DNA of 64,000 nucleotides from Chryseobacterium sp. JAH (GCF_001507335.1 NZ_LMAH01000002.1:434001-498000), one strand, 5' to 3'; counted from the first letter of the stretch, positions 18,445-28,361 are shown. Numbers and translations: made by a program. Notes: generated from the sequence alone by a model not told the origin.

Positions 18445-18885
18445 ATGGAAAAATTAAACTCAATCATTTTTTACAATATCGATAAAGCCATCAGATCATA
18501 TAGAAGCTACGCTCAAAGACAGCTGAGAGCTCATGGCTTTAAGATCACAATAGATCAATGGCTTATTATCAAAGCATTGCTGGAAAATCCGGGGATTACA
18601 CAAAACGAAATTGGAGATCTTGTTTTTAAAGACAATGCTTCTGTCACAAGAATTATAGATCTGCTGGTGAAATCAGAGTTTATCACGAGAGATACCCATC
18701 TTACAGACCGCAGAAAAACCAATCTTAAAGTGACCGGTTCCGGAAAGAAAATCATCACCGAAGTGCAGACTTTAGTAGAAAGCAACAGAAAAATAGCATT
18801 GGCAAATATTTCAGATAGTGAACTTGCAATCACGAATGCTGTATTGGCTAAAATCTCAGAAAACTGTAATAACCTCAAAAAATAA
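18445..18885 (+). CDS. MarR-family transcriptional regulator
   Basis: 146 residues from the ATG at 18445 (MEKLNSIIFYNIDKA). A winged HTH is visible: ITIDQWLIIKALLENPGITQNEIGDLVFKDNASVTRIIDLLVKSEFITR, followed by the wing DRRKTNLKVTGSGKKI. MarR dimers bind palindromes and release DNA on ligand binding. The 18-bp palindrome upstream is a likely site. The stop is 5 nt before a TonB-receptor-like gene, so the regulator controls an outer membrane uptake or efflux-linked protein. The ligand is unknown. Confidence 0.93.
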   Translation: MEKLNSIIFYNIDKAIRSYRSYAQRQLRAHGFKITIDQWLIIKALLENPGITQNEIGDLVFKDNASVTRIIDLLVKSEFITRDTHLTDRRKTNLKVTGSGKKIITEVQTLVESNRKIALANISDSELAITNAVLAKISENCNNLKK

Positions 18886-18890
18886 ATCCC

Positions 18891-21314
18891 ATGGCAAGAA
18901 TTATTCTATTCATTTTTGTCCTGCTGATGTCCTTATTCGTTGACAATCTTTCAGCACAGACTACAACAGAGAAATTTTCACTTTCAGGTATCATTAAATC
19001 TGATCAAATGAATCAGCTTGAAATCAATCTTTTTAATGCTGACAACAAATTGGTAAAAACAGAGATTGCCGATGAAAACGGAGGCTACTCTTTTGGTGAT
19101 CTAGTTTCAGGAAATTATTATGTCACAATCAATAAAAATGGAACTGAAACATATAAATCTGAACTACTTTCCCTAACAGGAAATAATGCCCTGCCAATTA
19201 TTCAACTCAACGAAAAAGCCATAGAAGGCGTTGTCATCACCAAAACCAAACCGTATATCGAGCGACAGGAAGGCAAAATGATTCTGAATGTAGAAAATAG
19301 TATTGCTGCAACAGGAAATTCGGCTTTTGAGGTTCTTGAAAAAGCACCGGGAGTGAATATTGATGCAAGTGATAATATCAGCCTGCGAGGAAAAGGAAAT
19401 TTACTGGTTCAGATTGACGGGAAAAATACCCCGATGACCGGAACTGATCTTGCCAATTACCTACGCGGAATTCCTGCTTCAAGTGTAGAAAAGGTGGAAT
19501 TCATTACCAATCCTTCATCTAAATATGATGCAGCAGGAACATCAATCATTAATATCAAATTAAAAAAAGATCAGAGAAAAGGCACTAACGGAAGCGCTTC
19601 CGTAGCTTTGGGTACAGGTAAATTCATTAAAAACAATAATAATTTCAGCATCAATCACAGAAACAAGAAAGTCAATCTTTTTGCAAACTATGGTTATGCA
19701 TACAGAGAATTTTACAATCATCTTGTGTTAGACAGAAAGTTTTATGATGAAAGCCAAAATCTTGAAAAGACTTACTTACAGGATAATTTTTTAAAATTTA
19801 ATTTCAGAAATCACATCGCAAAAGCCGGGATGGATTATTATCTGAATGACAAGAACGTTATTGGATTTTCTGTAGGTTTTGTAAGCAATAAATTTGATCC
19901 TAAAGGTGATAATGCCACCACAATTCTAGGAAGTAACAGTCTGCCTGAAAATACATTCACCTCTCAAAACCGTTCGCATGACCACTGGAAAAACGCTTCA
20001 TTTAATGTAAATCATAAATACACGATAGATTCTCTGGGTTCCGAAATAATGACAGATTTTGATTATATTAATTATGCTAACACGTCACTTCAGAATTTTG
20101 ACACGAGAACTTATAACCTAGACGGAAGTTTAAAAAATTCAGATATTTTAAAAGGCGACATCAGTGGAAAATTGAATATATTTTCGCTAAAATCTGATCT
20201 TACAAAAGTCTTTTCTAATAAATGGAAGTTGGAAAGCGGTGTAAAGACAAGTTTTGTAAAAGCCGACAATGATATGCAGTTTTTTAATGCAAATTCGGGA
20301 ACAAACATTTTAGATCCCAATAAAACCAATCATTTTATTTATGAAGAAAACATCAATGCCGTTTATGGAAATGTTTCGAAAAAATGGAACAAATTCAGCA
20401 CTACTTTCGGTTTGAGAGTGGAAAACACCAATGTAACGGGAACACAGTTGACCACCAATGAAATTAACAAAAAAAATTACACTCAATTGTTCCCGAGCGC
20501 GGTATTTTCTTATGATTTGAACGAAAAAAATAATGTTGAATTAAATTTCAGCAGAAGAATTACGAGACCCAGCTACAATCAGCTGAATCCTTTTAAATTC
20601 TATCTAGATCCTACAACTTACAAAGCGGGAAACCCTGAGCTTAATCCGCAGACAACGATGAATTATGAATTCACGTACAGTCTCAATAATAAATATTTTG
20701 CAACGATAAGCTATAGTAAAACGTCTGACAACATCACAGATGTTCTTAAACCTACCGTTGAAAATGGAAACATCGTTGTAGTACAAACCAATGACAACCT
20801 GAGTTCTGCATCTTACTTCGGACTTTATTTGATTGTGCCCGTAAAAGTTACAAAATGGTGGGATATGAACAACAGCGCAAATTTCTACTATGGAAGTTAC
20901 ACAGGAAATATCGCTGACACCTCTATTAAAAATCAGGGTAATTTCACCTTTAATGTAAACAGCATCAATTCATTCAAACTTGGAAATGGCTTTACGGGAG
21001 AGATTACAGGAAATTACAGAGCCAGAGAAGTTTATGCGTACATGAATCTGAAACCGAACTGGTATCTGAACATTGGCGCACAAAAGAAATTTAAAAATAA
21101 CAGTACACTCAAACTGGCCATCAACGATATCTTCTTTACAAGCAATCCCGAAGCCAGTAATATCTACTCAAATTATGTAGAAAACTTTGTTGTACGAAGA
21201 GAAACACGAGTGGCGACGATTTCTTACACCTATAATTTTGGCTCATCTAAAAACGGACAACCAAGAAAAACAGGCGGTGCCGATGATTTAAAACAGAGAA
21301 TCGGAAACGGATAG
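18891..21314 (+). CDS. TonB-dependent-receptor-like outer membrane beta-barrel protein
   Basis: 807 residues. Signal peptide ends near DNLSAQ (23). Residues 25-105 form a carboxypeptidase-regulatory-like beta domain, residues 110-225 a plug (GNSAFEVLEKAPGVNIDASDNISLRGKGNLLVQIDGK, VEKVEFITNPSSKYDAAGTSIINIKLKK), and the rest a long barrel with many aromatic-ended strands, closing with RVATISYTYNFGSSK and a polar tail. This is the 'outer membrane beta-barrel family' (OMP_b-brl_3) subgroup. It is cotranscribed with marR (5 nt gap) and has its own terminator. Substrate unknown. Confidence 0.88.
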   Translation: MARIILFIFVLLMSLFVDNLSAQTTTEKFSLSGIIKSDQMNQLEINLFNADNKLVKTEIADENGGYSFGDLVSGNYYVTINKNGTETYKSELLSLTGNNALPIIQLNEKAIEGVVITKTKPYIERQEGKMILNVENSIAATGNSAFEVLEKAPGVNIDASDNISLRGKGNLLVQIDGKNTPMTGTDLANYLRGIPASSVEKVEFITNPSSKYDAAGTSIINIKLKKDQRKGTNGSASVALGTGKFIKNNNNFSINHRNKKVNLFANYGYAYREFYNHLVLDRKFYDESQNLEKTYLQDNFLKFNFRNHIAKAGMDYYLNDKNVIGFSVGFVSNKFDPKGDNATTILGSNSLPENTFTSQNRSHDHWKNASFNVNHKYTIDSLGSEIMTDFDYINYANTSLQNFDTRTYNLDGSLKNSDILKGDISGKLNIFSLKSDLTKVFSNKWKLESGVKTSFVKADNDMQFFNANSGTNILDPNKTNHFIYEENINAVYGNVSKKWNKFSTTFGLRVENTNVTGTQLTTNEINKKNYTQLFPSAVFSYDLNEKNNVELNFSRRITRPSYNQLNPFKFYLDPTTYKAGNPELNPQTTMNYEFTYSLNNKYFATISYSKTSDNITDVLKPTVENGNIVVVQTNDNLSSASYFGLYLIVPVKVTKWWDMNNSANFYYGSYTGNIADTSIKNQGNFTFNVNSINSFKLGNGFTGEITGNYRAREVYAYMNLKPNWYLNIGAQKKFKNNSTLKLAINDIFFTSNPEASNIYSNYVENFVVRRETRVATISYTYNFGSSKNGQPRKTGGADDLKQRIGNG

Positions 21315-21337
21315 CCTTATTTCTTCTTTTACAAATC

Positions 21338-21363
21338 AATGCCACTGCAATTCCGGTGGCATT
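21338..21363 (+). terminator. Terminator of the marR operon
   Basis: Stem AATGCCAC / GTGGCATT, loop 10 nt, followed on the plus strand by TTATTTTTA. Confidence 0.88.
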
Positions 21364-21715
21364 TTATTTTTACTAAAAAACAAAGAGTTAGCATCAGAAA
21401 AATGCTACGTGGAAACACTATTTTCAGATTAAGTAAAACTACTTATGTCGTTTTTCGTCTCTCAAAAGTAAAAATACAGCTTTTACATTTTGGTATTTTT
21501 CACTCTGCCAACTCCTGATTTTCAGGCGTTTCTTTGCCCTGTTCATTAAGAGAAGCTTCCAAATTGTCCCTCTTTTTTATAAGATCAACCATATTGAAAT
21601 TTAAGTGGGGCTGTTTGTTTTTAAAAACAGACATTAGTTTTTTTAATACTTTTGTCTTCTCTACCTTTTTACAGTTAAGAATTATATTTGTAGTTAGCGT
21701 TATAGTTAAAAAACC
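21364..21715. other. Spacer with -7 element for the repeat protein
   Basis: No credible gene here; a 61-residue open frame (21534-21719) overlaps the promoter and has no family features. A -7 element TATATTTG lies at 21683-21690, 25 nt before the repeat-protein ATG. Confidence 0.5.
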
Positions 21716-22126
21716 ATGAAAAAATATATCCTGATTTCTTCTCTTCTCATCAACCTCTCCCTTTTAACCGCACAAACCATTGAATCAGGAAGTCGCAGTA
21801 CTATAGGCTACATCAGTAGCGATGGAACAATAGAAAACAGCAGTCATTCTACAGTAGGTTATATTAAAAACGACGGAACGATTGAGAACAAAAGCCGCAG
21901 CACGATTGGATATATTAAAAGCGATGGCACTATCGAAAATCAAAGTCGTTCTACTGTTGGTTACATTAAAGAAGACGGAACGGTAGAAAACAGCAGTCGT
22001 TCAACAATCGGCTACATTAAAGATGATGGAACCGTGGAAAGCAGTAGTCACAGTACAATTGGATATGCAAAGGGTATTAAGAAAGAATGGGCTGCTGTCG
22101 TTTATTTCTTTTTTAAATTTGATTAG
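21716..22126 (+). CDS. Secreted six-fold 17-residue repeat protein (5-fold beta-flower type)
   Basis: 136 residues. The signal peptide MKKYILISSLLINLSLLTAQ is followed by five full copies and one partial copy of a 17-residue unit with pattern S-[RH]-S-T-[IV]-G-Y-I-x-x-D-G-T-[IV]-E-N-x, starting at residues 26, 43, 60, 77, 94 and 111. The tail is KGIKKEWAAVVYFFFKFD. Each unit reads as a beta-hairpin, and such repeats are known in Bacteroidota as '5-fold beta-flower' proteins. A periplasmic or surface location is likely. Function is not known. The DNA units have drifted at third codon positions, so the repeat is old and under protein-level selection. Confidence 0.8.
   Translation: MKKYILISSLLINLSLLTAQTIESGSRSTIGYISSDGTIENSSHSTVGYIKNDGTIENKSRSTIGYIKSDGTIENQSRSTVGYIKEDGTVENSSRSTIGYIKDDGTVESSSHSTIGYAKGIKKEWAAVVYFFFKFD
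21791..22072 (+). repeat. 51-bp coding tandem repeat
   Basis: Five full copies and one partial copy of a 51-bp unit inside the repeat-protein gene, each coding for 17 residues. Copies differ mostly at silent positions. Confidence 0.9.
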
Positions 22127-22281
22127 TGAGAAGTGTTGTAAAAATTATATAATCAATACTATAATGCTTAAAGTTGGAGGCTTTGCACAGCGGGAAAAGA
22201 TTTGAAATTTTAGATGATTTTACTTGTTTTAGCTTAATCTTTCCGCGAATAAAATTTAGTTACTCTCCAAAAACGATTTAT

Positions 22282-23313
22282 ATGAAATTATTTTTAAAAA
22301 TATTAAAGTTTATCGGTAAACTATTAGCAGGAATTTTAATATTATTATTGTTCTCAGGCTTGTGCTACCGACTATTTAGTACAAAACCAATTGCACCGGG
22401 CAAATTAGTAAATGTCAATGGCATCGATGTTCACGTAAGAGCAGAAGGTGAAAAGACATCTTTGCCAACCGTTATTATTGAAGCTGGCGCACACAGTAAT
22501 ACAGATATGTTACATTGGTTAGCAGAAGGCTTGAAAGATAAAACGAGAGTGATACGCTATGATAGAGATGGAAAATGGTTTAGCGCATCAAGTAACAGCG
22601 ATTCAATAAATCCTGAATTTTATGCACATCAGCTTCATGATTTGTTAGAAAAAACTGGCGAAAAACCACCTTACATTTTAGTAGGTCATTCTATGGGAGG
22701 ACCTTACACTAGGATATTCAGGGATCTTTATCCAAATGAAGTGGAAGGAATGGTTTTCATTGATTCAAGTCATCCTGAACAGTGGAAGAGATTGGCTCAA
22801 AAAGAACTTGTTCCCAAAGCACAGGAAAGTATTTTAAAAATAGGATCTGCACTTGCAGATTTAGGTATTTTAGGTCTTTATAACAGTACAGTCAGCAAGC
22901 CAGTGCATCAAGGTGATGGTTTACCTAAAGAAGTACATGAGCGCTCAAGATTATTAAGTTCCAATTCTGGCGAAGTTTATCGTATGTTTTTAAGAGAGAA
23001 TGAAGTAACTAATCAAGTTCTGATGAGGGCGGGTAAAGCAAAGAATTTAGAGTCATTACCTGTCTTGGTATTTACAGCTACAGAACAGTATCAAGAATCC
23101 CAAAAAGAGAAGTATAGAAAAAATGGAATTGACCCTGAAAAACAGGTTCTATTATGGTTTGTTATGCAAAAAGAACTAAAAGAGCTCTCTTCCAACGGAA
23201 AACAAATGATTATGGATGCAAGTCATGGTACCATTATAACAAAAAAAGAAAATGCTGATGTAATTAATCAGGAAATTCTTTCGCTGGCAGAAAAGATTAA
23301 AAATAATAAATAA
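22282..23313 (+). CDS. Membrane-anchored alpha/beta hydrolase
   Basis: 343 residues from the ATG at 22282 (MKLFLKILKFIGK); the frame stays open to 22174 but those 36 residues have no membrane or signal character. An N-terminal hydrophobic helix (about 8-30) anchors the protein. The hydrolase domain has VNVNGIDVHVRAEG, the RYDRDG turn, the nucleophile elbow GHSMGG, an acid region LPVLVFTA and a late DASHGTI histidine. Typical of periplasm-facing proline iminopeptidase/esterase-like proteins. Substrate unknown. It starts 155 nt after the repeat protein; cotranscription is possible. Confidence 0.82.
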   Translation: MKLFLKILKFIGKLLAGILILLLFSGLCYRLFSTKPIAPGKLVNVNGIDVHVRAEGEKTSLPTVIIEAGAHSNTDMLHWLAEGLKDKTRVIRYDRDGKWFSASSNSDSINPEFYAHQLHDLLEKTGEKPPYILVGHSMGGPYTRIFRDLYPNEVEGMVFIDSSHPEQWKRLAQKELVPKAQESILKIGSALADLGILGLYNSTVSKPVHQGDGLPKEVHERSRLLSSNSGEVYRMFLRENEVTNQVLMRAGKAKNLESLPVLVFTATEQYQESQKEKYRKNGIDPEKQVLLWFVMQKELKELSSNGKQMIMDASHGTIITKKENADVINQEILSLAEKIKNNK

Positions 23314-23353
23314 GCCTTTAACTTCAATATTGGAGGAATTCTTTCGTTTTTGC

Positions 23354-24037
23354 TTAACGAGTTATTTCAAGCTTATTCACATACGCCAGTTTTATGTGAC
23401 CCGCACTATAAAACTCCGAATGGTTGAGATCAATCTCATCTTCTGTTTTTAAATTTTCATAAAACTTTATAATTTTGCTTTTAGAATCGCTGTTTTTGAT
23501 GTAGTTATTAAAAAATACTTCAGCGGTTTCTTTATTTGAACAGCACAATAAAAAATCAATCGGACCTAAAGAATCTTCAGCATACTGATTAAAATTCGTT
23601 CCCCTCTTCCTAAGAAATTCAATGGCATCTTCTTTAGAATTGAACAGTTCAAAAATAGGGAACACATATTTTTGTAGATTTTTTACAATTTCATTCACTG
23701 ATTTTTCAAAATTCAGTCCTGCCAAATTCCATTTTTTCCAGGTTTGATGAGGGGTAATGTAGCCGAGGTGACTTCCATAAATCAATCCACTACAGAACTC
23801 ATTTTTCAGATGTTCTTTTTGCCATTTTTTCAATACTTTAGAATAAACAGCAATATTCGGAGTCATCATAACATGAGATGAGGCATTCATATAACTGGTT
23901 TCAAAAGTGATTTCAAAGAAAATATCTTTTTCTAAGGAGTTTTTCTTGAGTCTTTGTCCTTTTTTATAAATTTCAAAACCGTTCAGTTGAGCCGCTATTT
24001 TATTACAGGCTTCTAAAAATATTGTCTTACTATCCAT
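23354..24037 (-). CDS. Uncharacterised protein, N-terminus weakly DUF4304-like
   Basis: 227 residues, soluble, no signal peptide. The first 75 residues (FLEACNKIAAQLNGFEIYKKGQRLKKN, IFFEITFETSYMNASSHVMMTPNIAVYSK) have the pattern of DUF4304-like domains, where a short helix precedes 'GF..kkg' and an F-x-I-x-F strand. The remainder is helical and unrecognised. Similar proteins often appear as orphans or near polymorphic toxin loci, but no toxin gene lies next to it. Function unknown. Confidence 0.55.
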   Translation of the reverse strand: MDSKTIFLEACNKIAAQLNGFEIYKKGQRLKKNSLEKDIFFEITFETSYMNASSHVMMTPNIAVYSKVLKKWQKEHLKNEFCSGLIYGSHLGYITPHQTWKKWNLAGLNFEKSVNEIVKNLQKYVFPIFELFNSKEDAIEFLRKRGTNFNQYAEDSLGPIDFLLCCSNKETAEVFFNNYIKNSDSKSKIIKFYENLKTEDEIDLNHSEFYSAGHIKLAYVNKLEITR

Positions 24038-24320
24038 TAAATTTTATGAATGTTTCGGTGCTTAAACAAATATAAGTCAAAATTTACGGCTAAATAAAAA
24101 TATACTTAAAAATCAACTCGTCCATTACACAAACTCTCTTGGATTTGGGCAGTAATTTTAAAATAAAAATTAACGAATCCGTTTTCATTATCATAATTAA
24201 ATTCAACAATAAATCTCCTGACCGGATATTAAGTCAGAATATTTTATATTCCTGTTCCCGAAATTATATTTTTGCTCTTGCATTCAATAATCTGCAATTT
24301 TCAACTTTAAACTCCACAAA
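24038..24320. other. Spacer between orphan gene and pnp terminator
   Basis: AT-rich; the 71-residue plus-strand frame at 24139-24354 runs through the pnp terminator and shows no family features. Nothing else seen. Confidence 0.5.
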
Positions 24321-24321
24321 A

Positions 24322-24345
24322 AAACCACCGAAAATTCGGTGGTTT
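24322..24345 (-). terminator. pnp terminator
   Basis: Stem AAACCACCG / CGGTGGTTT with loop AAAATT; minus strand continues with seven T. It is 21 nt beyond the pnp stop. Confidence 0.88.
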
Positions 24346-24366
24346 GATATATGATTTAAAAAAATC

Positions 24367-26574
24367 TTAAGCTTCATTCAAAGGTTTGTGCTCACCCGGT
24401 TGGTCTCTACCTTCAGGATTTACGTTACCTTCATTTCTAGGTTTTGGAGCCGGTCTTTCTGGTCTTGGCAACAAAACTTTTCTTGAAAGTTTCATTTTTT
24501 TACGGTCATCATAACCCATAAATTTCACCTCAACTTCGTCACCTTCTTTGTAAGGCACTTTATCCAGACGAGCCCATTCGATTTCAGAGATATGTAGAAG
24601 ACCTTCAGTACCTTTAGCAATCGCTACGAATGCTCCGAAATCCATTACTTTTACTACTTTACCTTGGTAAACTTCTCCTACAGTAGGTACAAAAGTAATC
24701 TCATTGATTCTTGCAATCGCCTCGTTGATTTTCTCTCTGCTAACCCCAGAAATTTCGATTCTACCGATTTCGCCAACTTCTTCAATGGCAATAACGGTAT
24801 CTGTATCTTTCTGCATTTGCTGAATGATTTTCCCACCAGGTCCGATTACTGCACCGATGAAATCTTTAGAGATTTCAAGCATAACCATTTTCGGAGCGTG
24901 AGGTTTCACGTCTTCTCTTGGAGCAGAAATTGTTTCATTCAATTTATCAAGAATATGTAATCTTCCGTCTCTAGCCTGAAGAAGAGCTTTCTCCATAATG
25001 TCCATAGAAAGACCCTGGATTTTGATATCCATCTGGCAAGCAGTGATTCCATCTGCAGTTCCTGTTACTTTAAAGTCCATATCTCCTAAGTGATCTTCAT
25101 CTCCTAAGATATCAGAAAGTACAGTGAATTTTCCTGTTTTAATATCCGTTACCAATCCCATTGCAATACCTGAAACCGGCTTCTTGATTTGAACACCTGC
25201 ATCCATCAATGCTAAAGTTCCTGCACAGACAGTTGCCATAGAAGATGAACCGTTTGATTCTAAAATATCAGAAACGATACGGATTGTGTAAGGATTTTCT
25301 TCCGGGATCATGTTTGCTAAAGCTCTCTGAGCTAAGTTACCGTGACCAACTTCTCTTCTTGAAGTTCCTCTCAAAGGACGTGCTTCACCAGTTGAGAACG
25401 GTGGGAAGTTATAATGTAAGAAGAATCTTTCGTCATAGTTGACCATTACGCTGTCTACCATGTTTGCATCTTTTACAGAACCTAAAGTTACAGCCGTTAA
25501 AGACTGAGTTTCACCTCTTGTAAAAATTGCAGAACCATGAGCTCCCGGTAAATAATCAATTTCAGACCAGATTGGACGAATCGTTTGAGGATCACGACCA
25601 TCAAGACGAATTTTATCATTGATAATCATCTGACGCATCGCCTCTTTTTCCACATCGTGGAAATATACTTTAGCGAAAGGAGTTACTCTTTCCAATTCTT
25701 CAGCATGCTCTACATATTGAGCTAAGAATTCAGCCAATACAGCTTTGAATTTATCACCTCTTTCCTCTTTCCCTGAAGGAATTTTTGCTACTTCGTATAC
25801 TTTATCGTATGTTTCTTTCCACACCTTCTCACGGATGGCTTCGTCGTGATTTTCGTGGCTGTATTCTCTTTTTGGGAATGATTTACCTACTTTTTCAGCT
25901 AATCTTTCCTGAGCTTCAACTTGTTTTTTGATCTCTTCGTGAGCAAAAGTAATCGCTTCAAGCATTTCTGCTTCTGTAATTTCTTTCATCTCACCTTCCA
26001 CCATTACGATAGAATCTTTAGTTGCACCCACCATGATATCAAGGTCAGCCAGTTTAAGATCTTCATAATTAGGATTTACAGCTAATTTACCATCAATTCT
26101 CACTACTCTTACTTCAGACATTGGTCCGTTGAAAGGAATATCGGTAATCGCAATAGCTGCAGACGCAGCTAAACCTGCTAAATCGTCAGGAATTGACTGT
26201 CCGTCATAAGAAATTAGTGAAATCATCACCTGAACTTCCGCGTGGAAATCTTCAGGAAACAATGGTCTTAAAACTCTGTCTACCAAACGCATTGTCAGGA
26301 TTTCCTGATCAGATGGTCTCGCTTCTCTTCTGAAAAAGTTTCCAGGAATTTTTCCACCTGCGTAGAATTTTTCTCTGTAATCTACTGTCAATGGTAAGAA
26401 ATCTACACCATCTTTTGCTTCTTTGCTGGCTACAACAGTTGCTAAAAGCATTGTTCCGCCGATTTTTACGACTACAGAACCATCAGCCTGTTTTGCTAAT
26501 TTTCCTGTTTCGATTGTGATCTCTCTGCCGTCTGCAAGAATGATCGTTTCTGTAATTGCTTGAGGTATACTCAT
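24367..26574 (-). CDS. pnp: Polyribonucleotide nucleotidyltransferase (PNPase)
   Basis: 735 residues. Phosphorolytic 3'-5' RNA exonuclease and degradosome component. Domain order: RNase PH 1 ([34 protein letters not shown] region, about 60-100), helical linker, RNase PH 2 ([18 protein letters not shown] motif present as [18 protein letters not shown]; catalytic [18 protein letters not shown]), KH domain with GPGG loop ([13 protein letters not shown], about 575-590), S1 domain ([20 protein letters not shown]), and a proline-rich tail. In many bacteria pnp follows rpsO; here a PagL-like gene lies between them, all on the minus strand. Confidence 0.98.
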   Translation of the reverse strand: MSIPQAITETIILADGREITIETGKLAKQADGSVVVKIGGTMLLATVVASKEAKDGVDFLPLTVDYREKFYAGGKIPGNFFRREARPSDQEILTMRLVDRVLRPLFPEDFHAEVQVMISLISYDGQSIPDDLAGLAASAAIAITDIPFNGPMSEVRVVRIDGKLAVNPNYEDLKLADLDIMVGATKDSIVMVEGEMKEITEAEMLEAITFAHEEIKKQVEAQERLAEKVGKSFPKREYSHENHDEAIREKVWKETYDKVYEVAKIPSGKEERGDKFKAVLAEFLAQYVEHAEELERVTPFAKVYFHDVEKEAMRQMIINDKIRLDGRDPQTIRPIWSEIDYLPGAHGSAIFTRGETQSLTAVTLGSVKDANMVDSVMVNYDERFFLHYNFPPFSTGEARPLRGTSRREVGHGNLAQRALANMIPEENPYTIRIVSDILESNGSSSMATVCAGTLALMDAGVQIKKPVSGIAMGLVTDIKTGKFTVLSDILGDEDHLGDMDFKVTGTADGITACQMDIKIQGLSMDIMEKALLQARDGRLHILDKLNETISAPREDVKPHAPKMVMLEISKDFIGAVIGPGGKIIQQMQKDTDTVIAIEEVGEIGRIEISGVSREKINEAIARINEITFVPTVGEVYQGKVVKVMDFGAFVAIAKGTEGLLHISEIEWARLDKVPYKEGDEVEVKFMGYDDRKKMKLSRKVLLPRPERPAPKPRNEGNVNPEGRDQPGEHKPLNEA

Positions 26575-26641
26575 AAATTGTTTTGTGTTGCACTCCGTAT
26601 TGAGCGCTTTAATTATTGATATTTCGTCTAAATTTCGTTTG

Positions 26642-26649
26642 CAAATTTA
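26642..26649 (-). promoter_or_regulatory. pnp -7 promoter element
   Basis: Minus strand reads TAAATTTG, a full TAnnTTTG match, 67 nt before the pnp ATG. No clear -33 TTG. It suggests pnp has its own promoter rather than reading from rpsO. Confidence 0.45.
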
Positions 26650-26719
26650 GTGTTTTTGTTTTAAACAGAACGTTTAAAGTTATACTTGATAGCTTTTACA
26701 TTTTATTTTTAAACAATTA

Positions 26720-27916
26720 CTAATTTTTTCTACTGAAAATTCTGTATCCTAGCCTCCATTCGATATAATCAGCTTTATGAAAATCATAAGCCCTCAACCC
26801 TATTCCTATCAACAAGCGATCGGCAACGGTATATTGAAATCCTACTCTTTGGTAAAATATAGATTTATCGTAACGCCTTTCTATTGCTTTTTTAAATATA
26901 TAGAATCCCGGCTGAATATGAATGGCAAATTTCGAAATCGAAAGACGATAAGAAGGAAAAATATTCAACAGAAGATTATCCTTATTAAATCTTTTTTCGA
27001 ACTGAATATCACCGTTTTTATCCTGAAAAAATTTGGTATTATAATCTTCATCATACAAAACGCCAATTCCCAGTCCTAAAGACGATTTATAGGTTATCTG
27101 TCTGTGGTACACTGTTTCCAGACCCCAGTTTTGACTGTATGTACCTTTGTATTTCTGACCTAAATCGACATCTGAATATTCAAAACCTTCGTCCTTCCCT
27201 AAAAAAATCGAGTGCCGTACGCCTCCAAAAAAATTAACATCCAACGTAGAATATTTATCGAATGCAGATAAAGAATCTGTTGGGTGATATTGTCTTTCAT
27301 TTAAATGATAAACCAAAGATAATTTAGGAGAAAAAGCATTCATGCCTTTGTTGGGAAGCCTTAATGCTCCATTTGAAAAATGATTAAAGTTCATTCCTAA
27401 ACCCAAATCAAAATGTTTCCCAAGATAATATTTGTAATTGACTCCAAAATTAACGTAAATACTTACTGAAGAACCCAAAGTAGGATTCAAATATCCTTTC
27501 TCATAGTTGTACCGATTCCAGTTAAATGCAAAACCACCGCTTGTTTCGTAATTCCAAGAATGGGTTTTTGTTTCCGTTATTGCGCCACCAAATGTACCAT
27601 AAACAGCAAATGGGTTTCCCATATCCTGATGGTTGGGAAAGCTCATAGCTAAAATTCCGCCTCCGTAATAAGGTCTGCCAAATCTTTTATGCCATTCTTT
27701 ACTTCCATCTGTCTGCACTGTTATTTCAGCCGAGCCTGTAATAAAATTTCTCTTTGTAAGTGTTTTCAGATAATCATTTGTTCCTAAAAATTTCCCTAGC
27801 TGCAAACTGACAGTTGCCTGCAGATTTGTTTTGGAAATGGTATCTGAATCCTGACAAAAAAACAATGTGGATATCAATGAGAATAAGTAACAGTAGATAG
27901 TTTTCAAATCTTTCAA
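26720..27916 (-). CDS. Acyloxyacyl hydrolase / lipid A deacylase PagL-like
   Basis: 398 residues with N-terminal signal segment (MKDLKTIYCYLFSLISTLFFCQ). The C-terminal half is an outer membrane beta-barrel with the PagL catalytic signature GLGMNFNHFSNGALRLPNKG, containing the conserved His-Ser pair; a downstream Glu would complete the triad. Strands rich in Tyr and Gly at the end (LLIGIGLRAYDFHKADYIEWRLGYRIF) fit a barrel. It would remove an ester-linked acyl chain from lipid A. The protein is longer than classical PagL (about 185 residues), as usual in Bacteroidota. It lies between rpsO and pnp. Confidence 0.78.
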   Translation of the reverse strand: MKDLKTIYCYLFSLISTLFFCQDSDTISKTNLQATVSLQLGKFLGTNDYLKTLTKRNFITGSAEITVQTDGSKEWHKRFGRPYYGGGILAMSFPNHQDMGNPFAVYGTFGGAITETKTHSWNYETSGGFAFNWNRYNYEKGYLNPTLGSSVSIYVNFGVNYKYYLGKHFDLGLGMNFNHFSNGALRLPNKGMNAFSPKLSLVYHLNERQYHPTDSLSAFDKYSTLDVNFFGGVRHSIFLGKDEGFEYSDVDLGQKYKGTYSQNWGLETVYHRQITYKSSLGLGIGVLYDEDYNTKFFQDKNGDIQFEKRFNKDNLLLNIFPSYRLSISKFAIHIQPGFYIFKKAIERRYDKSIFYQRVGFQYTVADRLLIGIGLRAYDFHKADYIEWRLGYRIFSRKN

Positions 27917-28008
27917 TTAAATTTAAAAAATGCAAATGTAAATATTCTGGTGCAAAAACAGGTCAAATTTAGTAAGCTATTGAAAATTAATGGTTATCAG
28001 TACATAAA

Positions 28009-28036
28009 AAAAGCAACCTCTTTCGAAGTTGCTTTT
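28009..28036 (-). terminator. rpsO terminator
   Basis: Stem AAAAGCAAC / GTTGCTTTT, loop CTCTTTCGAA, with minus-strand T-run. It is 21 nt after the rpsO stop, separating it from the PagL-like gene. Confidence 0.88.
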
Positions 28037-28056
28037 ATTTTTGGAAATCGGATCGA

Positions 28057-28326
28057 TTATTTTCTTAGACCAAGTTCAGCAATAATTGCTCTGTATCTTG
28101 CAATATCTTTTTTCTTAAGATAATCTAATAAGCTTTTTCTTTTACCTACCAATTTCACCAAAGATCTCTCAGTGTTGAAATCATGACGATTAGCCTTTAA
28201 GTGCTGAGATAAGTGGTTGATTCTGTAAGTGAATAATGCTACCTGTCCTTCAGCGCTTCCTGTGTCTTGTGCAGATTTTCCATGTTTTGCGAAAATTTCT
28301 GACTTTTTTTCTGTTGTTAAGTACAT
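28057..28326 (-). CDS. rpsO: 30S ribosomal protein S15
   Basis: 89 residues, full length. Clear S15 pattern: GSAEGQVALFTYRINHLSQHLKANRHDFNTERSLVKLVGKRKSLLDYLKKKD, with the conserved H-D turn that binds 16S rRNA helices. It has its own strong promoter and terminator, so it is monocistronic. In many bacteria S15 represses its own mRNA. Confidence 0.98.
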   Translation of the reverse strand: MYLTTEKKSEIFAKHGKSAQDTGSAEGQVALFTYRINHLSQHLKANRHDFNTERSLVKLVGKRKSLLDYLKKKDIARYRAIIAELGLRK

Positions 28327-28361
28327 TCCAATATTGTTTAATGATTATTATGTAACGGGTG

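Noticed and set aside
21534..21719. 61-residue plus-strand frame before the repeat protein
   Set aside because: It covers the promoter of the next gene and has no signal, domain or conserved pattern.
21791..22072. Possible CRISPR array because of regular 51-bp units
   Set aside because: The units are adjacent without spacers and encode a clear 17-residue protein repeat in one frame.
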